Shown here in pieces: positions 32,678 through 44,263 of a stretch of 64,000 bases of DNA (positions within the stretch are counted from its first letter, which is position 1; the number at the start of each line of letters is the position of its first letter). The position numbers and the translations under genes are program-made. The notes under the pieces were generated by a model. The model was not told where the DNA came from. It did no database searches and worked only from the letters and a program-made list of their open reading frames with translations. This stretch comes from Euptelea pleiosperma (Eukaryota; Streptophyta; Magnoliopsida; Ranunculales; Eupteleaceae): the NCBI GenBank assembly GCA_035048495.1, contig CM068547.1, positions 8,521,700 through 8,585,699 on the forward strand. Direction: 5' to 3'.

Positions 32678-33448
32678 CAGGTAACCAAAAATTAGCCATT
32701 GAGACTATTGATCAACATCTAATTTTCGGAGACCCGTCTTTCCACATTCACTGATCATGAACTTGAGTGAGCCCAAACAACCCAAAAAGTTCTAGATTTC
32801 TAAAAGAGGAAAAAGGGCCCATATATAGATTAGGGGATAGGGAGGGGGTGACTAAAGTTACTGAAATAGTAGGAAGAAAAGAAAGGATGGTGTGGAGAAT
32901 GAGGATCACATTTAAGGAAAGGAGGGAAGGTAGCGACATTACATCCATGACTAAAGTAACCCAACCAACCATGCTTTAAAGGAAACGTTCCCATTGTTTT
33001 TCTCACTGATGCTTAACCTTATGGTAGGTCCAAATCCACATTCTCACACTCCATATATTGCTCCTCCCTAAAGCTAAGTATAATCATTTCTCCTTTTCAA
33101 ACCCTCCTAAGAGGGGACCTTCTAAATCATTTTGTAGTTGGCTTGCGATCCATCCAAGCAAAAGTCGCTCTTCATCTTCACATCAAATATGGTAAATGAT
33201 TTGCATCGACCCCCTCCTTTTCACTCTCAACATCCATCAATCCATTTTGCTATGTACGTATATAAACACCATTCCACACTAGTCTAAGAAATACCCATTT
33301 CAAATTTCACTTAAATAATCACATTAATTTTACTACCATGTCATCCCCGCATATTAGACGTGCGCGCACGTCTCTATTAATCAAAAATTAATAAGAAAGA
33401 AAGCAGCCTGAGGTGATTACGAATAAAATTTTCGTAAACCCTACGATT
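32678..33448. other. Intergenic, no gene recognised
   Basis: Contains overlapping antisense short ORFs at 32748-32979 around a purine-rich stretch with inverted words (gggtgactaaagttactg / catgactaaagtaaccc are in direct order, not inverted). No family resemblance. Confidence 0.35.
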
Positions 33449-33975
33449 AGGGTTGTCAACGGATATCATTCGGATCGAATATAAGGATATCTGAATCCGA
33501 CTCGATATCCGACGGATATTCTAAATCAATATTCAAATTTGAATCCGATTCACTTGTCGGATATATATAAAATTTTATTTTATTTATATAACAATAATAT
33601 GTATAAAATATTATATTTATATATAATAAATATGATAAATATAATATAATCTATTATATATAATAAATATAATTATTAATTAGTGCTACTTCGCCCAACA
33701 GGAGGTGTCCTTCCTTGGGCACTGGATCAAGGATGGAACGATGAGGATGGATGTGAGGGTATGCAAAGTGGAGTCTATCAAAGAATGGGGGACCACCCCA
33801 CTAAAGCCACGGAGTTAAGGTCAGTCCTTGGCCTCATCAACTACCATCGGAGATTCATTGAGGGTTATTCATGAAGAGTGGCCCACTTTCTGAAATTCAA
33901 AATTTCGGATAATATCCAATTTTTTGAATATGAATTTGAATCTGGATTCGAATTTTTGACTATCCATTGACAGCT
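33449..33975. mobile_element. TIR element with GGATATCCGAATCC words, holding a gypsy relic
   Basis: AGGGTTGTCAACGGATA at the left is mirrored by the inverse of AGCTGTCAATGGATAGTC at the right. Near both ends are reiterated ggatatc, gaatccga and gaatttgaat words; 33560-33680 is almost pure A/T. A shared ctacgat occurs at 33441-33447 and overlaps the right edge, suggesting a target duplication. The centre holds the reverse-transcriptase relic listed separately. Confidence 0.55.
33684..33874 (+). pseudogene. Ty3/gypsy reverse transcriptase fragment
   Basis: Reads CYFAQQEVSFLGHWIKDGTM and RMDVRVCKVESIKEWG, then after a one-base frame change DHPTKATELRSVLGLINYH and RRFIEGYS. This is the stretch of gypsy reverse transcriptases just after the catalytic YxDD region, leading to the RNase H tether (F/LG..I, V..I..W..P, LR.FLGL.NYYRRFI). 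It is a 190-bp orphan, frameshifted and ended by a stop, with no other pol domain nearby. Confidence 0.8.
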
Positions 33976-34943
33976 ACGATGGGAAGAGGGCACCCGAAAG
34001 AGGAGACTCGGGTTACATCTAATCCGATGGCCGAAAATTAGTTGGAGATTAAAGCAATCCAAAAGAGTAATTAGTGAGGGAACAATTTCTTTTAATCACA
34101 ATGATCAGTTGGTGGGCCCACAGATAAGTTGATGCAATGAGTAGTCATTTAATCACAATATGCAGCTAAATATGTACTTCTAAAAGTTGAAAAAAGTTTG
34201 AAAGGTGTGTATAGATTATGAGATGTATGGATGTAAGAATACAAGAGCTAGGACCCATCCTTTATGATGTGTCTCACCTAGAAGATCTTGTGGGTCAACA
34301 AGTGATCTGATTGGGTGACAATTGCATCCAACCAATAGATTATTTTTTTTTGTATTTTTTTATTTGGGTTGTTATAAGGTCAACTGTAGTTCGATGGTTA
34401 AAGCGTCCAACACCAATAAGATGGTGAACCATGGAATGAGAGTCTCAGGCTACTTGGGGAATCTGTTTCCTTTTTCTCAAAAACTTAAATCACAAAGCAA
34501 GATGGAGAACCGGCTGCCAAGGTCCCTAGGTTTACACGTGGCTCATATTGATTGTGTGATACTGTAATTATGTTTTTTTTTTTCTTTTGTTTTTCTTGTT
34601 AAACAAGCGATTTATAGTAGAATACAAGATTTTAAAACCTAAAACCCCATCAGTACATTTTTCTTTCTCCATGTCCAAATGAATTGGATCTATCAGATGG
34701 TTATAAATTTACGATCACCGTCATGATATATTTCAAAGTGGGTCCCAAGGATTGATGGGTCCTGCTCCTTGTGTTTATAAACTGCATTTAGGCTCTGTTT
34801 GGTTCGTGCGCAAATCATCGATCACTATTTTCCTGCAGTTGATTCGCAATTACTTTGACATACACAAATTTCAAAATTTACGCACCGTTTACATTTACCA
34901 CTGTTTGATTCGCGTGCATATGCAAATGGAAATCAAGTAAAAC
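33976..34943. other. Intergenic, nothing firm
   Basis: 34795-34935 contains ggctctgtttggttcgtgcgc and, inverse, gcacgcgaatcaaacag, probably a small GTTTGGT-type foldback. No gene is seen. Confidence 0.35.
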
Positions 34944-35154
34944 TTTGATGACATTGGGCTGTCAGCGAAGCTGCTGACTACCAATGAGTTCTTGGCATGT
35001 ACCCGAGTATTTTTTTGAACGTACCCAAGATTTTTAAAAATTTTTTTATTATAAAAACAAAAAAACATATGGGTATGTGGCAAAAAGCAATTGGGTACGT
35101 GCCCGAGAACTCATTGGTAGTCAGCAGCTTAGCTGATTGCCCGCTGTCATCAAA
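34944..35154. repeat. Foldback MITE with about 50-bp arms upstream of the MYB gene
   Basis: TTTGATGACA, gctgtcagc.aagctgctgac and taccaatgagttct at the left are mirrored by agaactcattggta, gtcagcagcttagctga and tgtcatcaaa at the right. The loop of about 100 bp is AT-rich. It ends about 420 bp before the MYB start codon. No target duplication is evident. Confidence 0.75.
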
Positions 35155-35349
35155 TTTTTCTAGAAAAAGACGCATTAATTGATCAAGAAAAGTTTTATGT
35201 ACACTTATGGCAAGAATCGTTTCTAGAAAACTTTTTCTAAGGCAGTCATATATACCTGGCCTTAAAAAAGTTTAATTCTCCCCGTAGCCTATACTACAAA
35301 ATTTACCCTAAGAGAGAGATTGATATTAGGTCTTAGACCTTAAACATTT

Positions 35350-35372
35350 AGAGAGAGAGAGAGAGAGAGAGT
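35350..35372. repeat. (GA)n microsatellite in the MYB upstream region
   Basis: About eleven GA units roughly 200 bp before the start codon. TATTTAAA at 35518-35525 is the nearest TATA-like sequence, 50 bp before the ATG. Confidence 0.8.
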
Positions 35373-35575
35373 GAGTATAGGGTTTTGTAAAGAGTGTGAG
35401 CAGTTACGTAATACAAGAGTGTAGAGACGAGACTAGAGTGAAGCCGATGGCAAGTCGTTTTAGGGTTAGATGGGAGAGGGGTTGGGACCAAGGGGTGTTA
35501 TTGTCGGGCCCTTAAAATATTTAAAGAAGGAGAGGAGGACCTGCACTTGATCACATAAGCAAGAAAGGAGAAGAT

Positions 35576-37289
35576 ATGGGTCATCATTCTTGCTGCAACC
35601 AACAAAAGGTTAAGAGAGGCCTTTGGTCCCCAGAGGAAGATGAAAAGCTCATTCGCTACATAACCACCCATGGCTATGGTTGTTGGAGTGAAGTCCCTGA
35701 GAAAGCAGGTCCTCAACTTTACTACTCTCTCTCTCAAACTCTCTCTCTTCTCTCTCTCTCTCTCTCTCAAACCTTTTTTTTAGTGCAGGGCTTCAAAGAT
35801 GTGGTAAAAGTTGCCGGTTGAGATGGATCAACTATTTGAGGCCTGACATCAGACGAGGGAGGTTTACCCCAGAGGAGGAGAAGTTGATTATCAGCCTTCA
35901 TGGCGTTGTAGGAAACAGGTTAATTAACTCCACCTTTTCTTTCTCTAATCAATATTTTCTTTTGCTTTTGTCCCATTTTTCAAATTGTACATTAACAAGA
36001 ACAAAATATGCTAAGAATGTCATCAGATCATGACCTTTTCTCCTTTGTTGCACCTTATTTGGAGATCAAATTTCCAATTCAATGCATTGGCAACAATGCA
36101 TTTTGCCTTAACAAGGCACTCGTCTGTTGAAAACCATTTTACTCTAAAAGCTTAAGCTATTATACGGAGGCCTCACAGTGTATATCAAAGGATCCCCGAC
36201 ACACACACAAGTCCAGCACGCATGCGCAATAACACCCCTCGCATGTGCGGGACACACAGAGAGCACAACACTGGGCGCAAACACCCCGGGGATCGAAGCC
36301 AGAACCTCCCGCGCGCTCTGATACAATGTTGAAAATCACTATACTTAAAAAAGCTTAAGCTATTAGAGGGAAGCTTAACAATGTATATCAAAGGATCCCC
36401 AGCACACACACGGACTGCAAGAGTCTAGTGCACTCGCGTAACAACACCAACTCTTGGCGGCCACCCCGCCAAAAGAAGAAGTAGAGCATCACATATTATG
36501 CATTTATTATGTCAAATATTATCAAAATTTATGCAAGAATGTTCATCTGATAATGTCCTCATGGTCTAATTAGTAATGCTCTCCTACTATCTCATATAAA
36601 TTCTCTTCTTATGGGTTTGTAGGTGGGCTCACATAGCAAGTCACTTGCCAGGGAGAACAGACAACGAGATAAAGAATTATTGGAATTCATGGATTAAAAA
36701 GAAGATACATAAGCATTCTACGCCTCAAGCGACGATCCCGCCCAATGTAGAGCTTGTTCGATCCGGTTATGGCTCAAATCAGCTAGATGTAGTGATGAAT
36801 CAAGACTTTGCAGCAAAGCCACCAGTTCAAGGAACCATGTTTTCTTCTACTTCCCCCCTTTTCATGTTTGACACCGGTTTAGTCGATGGGATTGGTAGTA
36901 GCACTAATGCACGAGTGGAGAGTTTTAATGAAGCTAGGGGCCTGAATTCAGACCCTTGGCTTCTAAACCACCATCAAGTTAACACCCTTCCTCCTCCTCC
37001 TCCTCCTCCAGTGTTCGCAGGCGGCATGGATTCAAATTATTTGCCACCATTGTTGGAGCACATGGAAAACATGGTACCCATGGAGGTGCAATCATGTAGT
37101 GTTAATTATGATGGAGAAATGGCCATGGAGTGCTTACAGAGACAGGATTTGAGTGAATGGGTTGAGTCTCAACAATGCCCAAGCTTTCTATTTTGGGAGC
37201 ATGTTGAAGCAGAGCTGCGTGGTGAAGGAGTTGCACCTGCTTCATCCAAAATGGGAACCATGTTATCTTCTTACCCTTCATCTTTATAA
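35576..37289 (+). CDS. MYB103: R2R3-MYB transcription factor, MYB103-like
   Basis: Exons 35576-35708, 35789-35918 and 36623-37289 join in frame to 309 residues; the 130-nt second exon and its phases are standard for R2R3-MYBs. R2 (about 14-65) begins [20 protein letters not shown] and spans the first junction to give [14 protein letters not shown]3 (about 67-116) contains [40 protein letters not shown] and YWNSWIKKK. The start [15 protein letters not shown] and the ending [17 protein letters not shown]...[12 protein letters not shown] match MYB103 orthologues as I remember them. MYB103 acts in the nucleus downstream of NAC master switches in secondary-wall formation, notably syringyl lignin through F5H. 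A polyproline run (LPPPPPPPV) lies in the C-terminal part. Intron 1 is CT-rich and only 80 bp; intron 2 holds a TRIM. Confidence 0.92.
36125..36446 (-). mobile_element. TRIM element in MYB intron 2
   Basis: Two direct repeats (36125-36270 and 36327-36446), each starting TGTTG and ending CAACA. They share aagcttaagctatta, gtatatcaaaggatccc and acacacac. On the minus strand the primer-binding site TTGTATCAGAGC (36326-36315) follows the upstream repeat, then about 45 bp containing ggcttcgatccccgggg. The repeat edge aagcttttagagtaaaatgg matches the TRIM in the L5 gene, so both belong to one family. No target duplication survives. Confidence 0.8.
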
Positions 37290-37852
37290 GGTGTATTAAT
37301 GGTGATCATGGCCTCTCTCTCTCTCTCTCTCTCGCTCTCTCTCAGAAAGAGGAAAGGGACTTGAAATGGTGGAGCTTATTTAAAATGACTGGTTTTTCTT
37401 TTTCTTTGAAGAGGTGCAATGTGAGGACTATTGCAATTAAGCACATGCTTGCAATGTTTCATGGTCTTTGGAAACAAAAGGAGGAGAATAAAAAGGATTA
37501 CTTTCATTTTTTTTGATGTCATGGTGTTGATGGGCAGTAATGGATCACTTTCTCATTTTCTTAATTACCTTTTGAATACCAAAGACTACTTAAAACAAAT
37601 GTTACATGAATCCTCCTACATCCCAATGGACTACAATACACATGGCCCACCAACTGATCATTGGGCCAGAATATTGATTACCTAAATGGTCTGATGGTGC
37701 TTTGACTGAATGAGCAGGATCGATGATTCGATGAGCCATGGGCACTGTGTGGGCTGATAGGGTTCATTGATGATGACCATGGAGATACCTGCTAAATACT
37801 AGCTATAAATAGTTTAAAGTTTTCAAATTCCTACTGCTTTGTTGCTTAGGGC
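37290..37852. other. MYB 3' flank with (CT)n microsatellite
   Basis: A CT tract at 37313-37344 lies in the probable 3' untranslated region. Beyond about 37450 nothing is recognised. Confidence 0.45.
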
Positions 37853-38134
37853 ATGTTTGATTGCAATGAAATTTTTTCTGAGAAAATACATTTGGGAAAT
37901 TTCTTTTTGGAAAATTTCTTAAATGACTAATTGATTGCAAGTGAGAACAAATATTTCAATCATGTGAGAAAATACATCTGGGAAATGCCGTAAATGTATT
38001 TTTTTTCTCGGAAGATTTTGAGTTTTTTCTGGTCATTGACAAATGGCCATTTTTTTTTTGTGGGTCATCAAGAAAAATCATGACCCACAAAAAAAAAACC
38101 CGGAATCTGAATTTTCTGCCAACCAAACACAGCG
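37853..38134. repeat. Decayed GTTTGATTG-type foldback
   Basis: AGGGCATGTTTGATTGCAAT at the left and gccaaccaaacacagcg at the right, with inner gaaaatacat.tgggaaat repeated near 37880 and 37970 and opposed T-rich stretches. Related to 13923-14168. Confidence 0.45.
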
Positions 38135-39900
38135 TTGAGGAAAAACAAAAGATCAAGAAGAAAAAAAAAAGCATACTTCTTATACCACTCATTTTCATAC
38201 AATGCAAACCCCTTGTCTTCAATGGTGAATAAAGACAGGCATATGTCAAGAGTTTGATTTGGTTTTTAACTGTATTTCACTGTTTTCATTTGGTTTTAAC
38301 TGTATTTCGTTGTTTGAGGGAGAAAGAGAGAGATAGCTTCATTCTAGTAGTCTGTCATGTCTGGTGGGGTTTCTCTCTTTTGGAAGCAATAAATCCAATT
38401 GGAGTGATTATAATTTATTCAAAAAGGACCTCTTAAAATCTCTCTTTTCTAATTCAACTTGTGTTCTTGAGAAACCTTTCACCAGGATATATATATATAT
38501 ATATATATAGATATATACTTCCTTAAATTCAGGACGTACATGAGGCTGCTTCAACCCAGAACTCTTGCAATCTTGTGTTTTGAGTGACAACAAAGAGAAT
38601 TGAGAAGGATATAATGACTTTTATTATAAAATATAATTAAAATAATGCAATTTTTTTTGTTAAAGAATGGAGAATCAACATATGCATTGATGTGTGGAAG
38701 AAAATAACACCCCTTTTCTAGGTGGGTATGTATGCTAATGTAGCGGAAGCTTGTACGAACAAAGAAGAAGATCTCCGTCTCCTACTTTGAATCCACAAGG
38801 AGAAAACACGGGGAAAATTCAAAGAGAAAATTCAAAATTCCATTATATCTTCAATTCGTAACATAACCAATCTTAAAATAGATAATTGAGATCTTAATTT
38901 GACAGAAATAGCAAAACTTAGCAAAATTAGCAAAAATGCTAATTTTGACGAAACTCTTAAAATCGCCTTAAGTTGCTAAATTAAGACTTTTCAAAACAAA
39001 CCAGCCCAAAAATAACTAAAATTAAGCTAATCGAAAAATTACCTAAAATAGTAAATTTTTCTAAAGCGGCAGTTTGAACTCCAAAATGAACTCCTTTGGA
39101 CTCGTAAGATCTCTTCGAGGCACTCTACATGCATATGCTATAATAAGCAATCCGATTTCCGACGGTTAAGTTATGGTCGTTTGAAGTTGACACTTTTTTG
39201 ACTTAATTTTCTCTAATCTTGATGTTTCAGAAATTGCTCAGCAACCCGTTCTACATCACATGCTCAGATTGAACCCCGACTTGATGGTTACGATGCAGAA
39301 CATCAACCATTTGAACTAAAGCTCGAGCCTAAAGTGCTTCACTTTGCCGAATACTCTAATTAAAAAAGAAATATTAGTCATTTTCTACACCAAATCAATT
39401 TTCATGGAAGGACCCTCATATACAAACTTGCAATTTTTTAATGAATATTCTAACTATAGTGATTGGCCTGGTTCCACATAGATGTTGGTGGAGCAAGACT
39501 TATGGGGAGGTGGGGAGAAGGAATTAGAAAAGACTGTTTAGAGAGTGATTCCCACTATTACAACTCTTTGCGATATTGAAAAGACCTGAGGTTTATTTGG
39601 TAGATTGTTGTACTATGGTGGTGAAGCCAAAGTTGCAGTGTAGCGACCGTGAGTGGACTTTCGAGAGTTACATGGAGAGTGCATTTATGGATTTCATTGG
39701 ATTTGAGGAGGTAATCTCATAATTTTAACTCCAGTGCACTCCTGCCAGAACATGATGGAATGGAACCGCAAAAGTCAAAGGCCCCTGGTCCTCTTATATG
39801 ATTAAGTACTCCTAAATCATGAATTTTATCCCTCGTTGGATTATATGTAACACCTTTTTGGGTGAAGCAAGTAATATTTTTTCTTTATTTTATTTTTATA
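38135..39900. other. Intergenic, no gene recognised
   Basis: (AT)n tract at 38487-38512. From 38735 (gtagcggaagcttgtacgaac ... gaatccacaaggagaaaac) to about 39360 the style resembles a Copia-type LTR, but no partner repeat or primer-binding site is visible. The remainder shows nothing. Confidence 0.35.
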
Positions 39901-40667
39901 CTAGTGGGTGGCCCCATGGCACTCCCTGACAAAGTGTTTGTCAAAATCGGGTGTGAGTAGTTAAGATGATCACCATCTAGTTGGGGGATAAGATCTCGTC
40001 CCTTCTTTACTGAAGCCTATAAGAGGGGGTATAAGTGGGGAGACAACCACTATCACTTGTTATATAGACTAGTGGGGGCCCCATGCCATCGGCACACATC
40101 GACAAAGAATTTGCCAAAATCAGGTGAGTAGCGGAGATCCACCATCCATTTGGGAGAGGATTAGATCTCGGCCCTTCTTTGTTGATGATTATAAGAGGAG
40201 GTATAAGTAGGGAGACAACCAATGTGTTTTGTTATATAGAATAGTAAATGGCCCATGCTCACAGCACTCTCCGACAAAAGTGTTTGCAAAAATTGGGTGC
40301 CTTTGACACTCAAATGGTATAACGGACTGGGACGTTATCATTTTTTCCATTATAACAGCTATTATGACGGATTGTAACGCAGAGGGAGAAATGGGAAAAT
40401 AACAGAAATAACAGTGTTGAAATTTAAATTTTGAATAAATTGAGGTCAAATGAGGCAGATTGAGTGGCTGAAATCTAACCGTCCACATTAGATGGATAAG
40501 ATAAGAGAATACAATTGAGTTGTCTTGATATATGTGTGGGTGGCCCATGCCTGAGGCACTTTCCGACAAAGTGTTTGTCAAAATTGGGTGGGAGTTAATC
40601 TCAGCCATCGATATGAAGCATAGTGGATCTCAGCCACTCATTATTGATGCCATATAAGATAAGAGGA

Positions 40668-40717
<50 letters not shown>

Positions 40718-41102
40718 TTTTTAATTTTCAATTTTCAAATTTTAAATTTTAAAATTTGAATTTCAGTACCACTTTTTCCTTTAAAATCATTAAAATATAT
40801 TTTTTTTTTCATTTTTGCCCCTGGCCGTTTCAATCCGTTTTAATGGTAACACCCCTCTCGAGGCATAAAAAGTGGGGCTCCTGAGCCTGACCCTTGGGCC
40901 ATATGTAAATCCAACCCATTTCATTCATTATATGTAGGTAAATAGTAGGTGACCCGTGCCCACGGCACTCATCGACAAAGCGTCTGTCAAAATTGGGTGT
41001 GAGTGGCTGAGATCCACCGTCCATTTGGCGTGATAAGATCTCGGCCATCCTTTATGAAGCTGGATAAGAGGGGGAGACAAACGTCCTGTTTTGTTATATA
41101 GA
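39901..41102 (-). mobile_element. Second tandem Helitron array
   Basis: Same architecture and orientation as 24012-27305. The left edge CTAG is followed on the minus strand by T, and the right edge TCTATATAACAAAACAGG is preceded by A. About five or six units occur in the order gtgggtggcccc, gtggg-ggccccatgccatcgg, aatagtaaatggccc (with family-A interior), gtgggtggcccatgcc and gtaaatagtaggtgacccg. The same order is seen at 25920-27000. A (TA)n run of about 40 bp sits at 40669-40709. Confidence 0.78.
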
Positions 41103-41297
41103 TATAGTTTTCATTTATTTTCTGCGCCTCTTCTTCGCTATAATTTGCATAAGATCCTTAGCTATTTTTGGGGGCTATTGAAATCAAATGATTTATGGTT
41201 TGGGTGGTTGATTTTTGGTTACTGAACTTATAGTGGTAGCTCCTAGCCACGACTTTTATTAATTAGTATTGGCATGATTGGAATCTTTAGGCAGAGG

Positions 41298-41849
41298 CAG
41301 GGATGGCTCTACCTTAAGGCCATTAAGGCGGTCGCCTAAGGCCCCTCGGTGATAGAAGGTCCCCAACCCAGGTCCCACTAACCACATGGATTTTTAGCTA
41401 GCCCACCTCTTATTGGATATACAAACAAAAAAAATCAATCTGATTGATTATCTCTAGCCATAGATTTTAGTACTTTTTAGGACATGATTCTAGCCATTGG
41501 ATTCAAGCATGTTTTTTGGGTAGTAAATCTAATGGCTAGAAATCATCAATCAAGCTGATTTTTAGTGTGTTTATCCACCAATAGGTCGGATGAACATCCA
41601 CCAGTCATTGGGCCCCAAAAATGATGTGTAGTAGGGGCACGATTCCTCTGCATCCACTGCACCAGGGGTCCTCTGCATCGAATTTTTTTCCGTAGTTTTT
41701 GATTATCAAGAATAATTTTTATAAAAATATTTTCAATAATATAGAGTTTAATTTTGTAACTAATATCACATATATTAATATATTAAATATAAAAAAGGTC
41801 TTGTATAGAGTTTTCGCCTTAGGCCTGATCTTGTATCGAGACGGCCCTA
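41298..41849. mobile_element. hAT-like element family E, copy 1
   Basis: Begins CAGGGATGGCTCTACC, then ggcggtcgcctaaggcc; ends gttttcgccttaggcc and GAGACGGCCCTA. Flanks ggcagagg and ggcggaga agree at six of eight bases. The interior carries the common module (acatggatttttagcta, caatctgattgattatctct and inverse atcatcaatcaagctgattttta). Confidence 0.7.
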
Positions 41850-42040
41850 GGCGGAGAGATACCATAGGATTATCCAAGGATAAGGGAAAACAACTTTTAG
41901 CTAAGTATATTCATGTATAATAAGTGAACTAACTACACCATTGCGAAGGGTTCTCTTATAATAGGATTAGAGAACTATAGGCCCTGCTTTTTGTAAATGT
42001 GCGACATGTATTGTACTCATGGAGGGTTATCACCTCTATA

Positions 42041-42590
42041 CAGGACCGTCTCTCCCATAAGGCAATTAAGGCGGTCGCCTTAGGCCTTAGGCCCCGAGTG
42101 AGAGAAGGCTCCCAGCCCAGGTGAGAGAAGGCTCCCAGCCCACTAACCACATGGATGTTTAGCCCATCCCTTGTTAGTTATACAAACCAAAAATCAACCA
42201 TGTTGATTATCTCTAGCCATATATTTTAGTACTTTGTCGGATTGATTCGAGCCATTGGATTCAAACATGTTTTTTGGGTAATAAATCCAATGGCTAGAAA
42301 ATCATCAATCAAGCTGATTTTTACTATGTTTTTCCACCAATAGGTGGGCTGAACATCCACGCAATCATTAGGCCAAAAAACAATCTACCTAGGGCTGCGA
42401 GAGTCCTCTGCATTGGATTGCGGGAGTCTTCTATATCTAAATTTTTTTCATAGCTTTTGATTATCATGAATAGTTGTATAGAGTTAAAAAATTTAATTAA
42501 TACCATATATATTAATATTTTAAAATATTTAAAAAAAATCCTTACATGGAATTTTCGCCTTTGGCCTCAACTTGCATCGAGACGGCCCTG
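42041..42590. mobile_element. hAT-like element family E, copy 2, exact TSD
   Basis: Begins CAGGACCGTCTCTCCC and ends GAGACGGCCCTG. The 8-bp repeat cctctata flanks it exactly (42033-42040 and 42591-42598). It is collinear with copy 1 about 190 bp away, including the common module; it has its own short duplication (gtgagagaaggctcccagccc twice at 42101-42140). Confidence 0.88.
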
Positions 42591-43500
42591 CCTCTATAAC
42601 TATCTATATATATATTTAGTTCTTTGATAACTTTATTTCTTTCTCATTTTATCTATATGGGCGAGTTATAGCACGCATCTAAGGTGCGCCAAACCTAGGC
42701 CACATTGAAATATCCACTGTTTGATGTGCTAAAGAACATAGACATGTATGTGCCACCTACTAGTACCATTTAACGTGCCAACCACTAGTATACCTATTAA
42801 CGACTTTTCTTTAAGTTTCTCTTTTTTATTCTCTTCAATGAAAAGACTACATATTGCCAATCCACTTTGGAGTTTCGGATTGTTATCCGTTTAATAGGTG
42901 GGCTATCAACTGAATTGCTTCGATCGGTTGGTAAGTGTATGCTATGTTTGGACACAAAGATTTCGCGGACGAGACCCCTTTCCTTGTTTTGGTCATTGTA
43001 GAACTCTTTTCGGCCTTCCCAATGAAGGAAATAGAATGGCCGAATGCAACGAGAGGAATCTAGCATGGTTTTAAAACTCGACGACTCATTTCGAAACTTG
43101 GCGGAGTCGACTTGACTCATCTTGGGAACTCAGTTTGTATCTACTTGATGGTTCAACTTGAAACTAGCTCCGAGCTGACTCGGAACTAGGTCGAATCAAG
43201 TTAATTAATGAATTAAAAAAGAAAAACAAAAAACAAAAAAGTTGTCATTTTTTGAGGTTTAGTTCATCCCAAAAAATGGGATTTTAAAGTTTTGTTTATA
43301 TTATTTATATTAATAGTTATTTCACGATCTCACGAGTCGCTGAGTTAACTCGACGCGAAGAACTTGTCATTTTTTAGTTAAATATTAGAATATAGATTAC
43401 AAGTTGAAGTTTGACACCTTTGATTGTAACCATCCAAATCTATCAAATTTTTATGGACCATCAAGAAATTACGATAAAGAGTCTACAAAAAAGTATGTAT
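42591..43500. other. Intergenic, decayed repeats
   Basis: 43063-43345 starts CATGGTTTTAAAACTCGACG and ends with opposed ctcacgagtcgctgagttaa words, probably another CATGG-ended MITE. The rest, including the 107-codon minus-strand frame at 42797-43120, shows no family resemblance. Confidence 0.35.
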
Positions 43501-43702
43501 CTATACTAGAAAAAAATATGGTTGGTGTGTATCCATCTCTTTCAGGAGGTCATGGGTTCAAACCCACACGGGCAGGTTTCCTCCTTTGAGCAGTGTGCCA
43601 GGAGTAGAAATACCCTTTACCGGCTTGACTGGTTTCAGGTTTCACCTGGCTTCATCCATGGGAGGGCCCACACGATGGTAACTACAAAAAAAAAAAAAAA
43701 AA
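43501..43702 (+). mobile_element. SINE-like retroposon, probable
   Basis: A Pol III B-box-like GGGTTCAAACCC at 43556-43567 follows ggaggtcat, and about 50 bp upstream is a weak A-box-like tggttggtgtgta. The unit runs into cccacacgatggtaacta and an A-run of 18. This fits a tRNA-derived SINE with a poly(A) tail. No target duplication is found, so the 5' edge is uncertain. Confidence 0.5.
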
Positions 43703-43839
43703 CCAAAACCTGCCGTGCACCCACATTTGTGACAATTAAAATGCCTCTCTACTTTAAAGCAAAAGCCCCGACTCTTAAATGCTTCACTATTTTAAAACCA
43801 AAACTTGGGTTTGGGTACGCCCGACCTCCCATGAGGGAC

Positions 43840-44110
43840 CACAGTATAAGCTACGTCGTGCACTCTAAGAGACCACTTATCTTATGGATGTTTGTCCCAT
43901 CCCTAAGTGGACTTTCAAACCTTTGGATCTGAGTACCCCAATTAATAATACTTGAAATCTATGGTTAAAAATCAACCAATGAAAACCACTCCAATCAAAT
44001 CCTTAAAAATCACTAATCAGGCTGATTTCTTGCATTTAGGTCCATCTAGGGATGGGCCAAACATCGATATGGTCAGTGATTTGTAAGAGTGTGCCACGTG
44101 TAAGGTGGAC
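43840..44110. repeat. Module-type foldback copy
   Basis: Left: atggatgtttgtcccatccctaagtgga. Right: aggtccatctagggatgggccaaacatc, then gtgtgccacgtg. Inner inverse arms tggttaaaaatcaacca and atcactaatcaggctgat. Edges approximate. Confidence 0.55.
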
Positions 44111-44263
44111 GTGCATCGCTCGTGTTGTTCCCTAGTATCAAATAAGAGGAACTTGAGCTGTTAGTCATGCCAAAATTGCGATGTGGTACATTTTTGGGCC
44201 ACTGACCAGTGAATATTTTGACACACCACTTGGAGAACCTACATGCCAAAAATCAAACCTAAT

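Noticed and set aside
43556..43567. tRNA gene suggested by GGGTTCAAACCC
   Set aside because: No acceptor stem, and it is followed by unrelated sequence and a poly(A) run; treated as a SINE.
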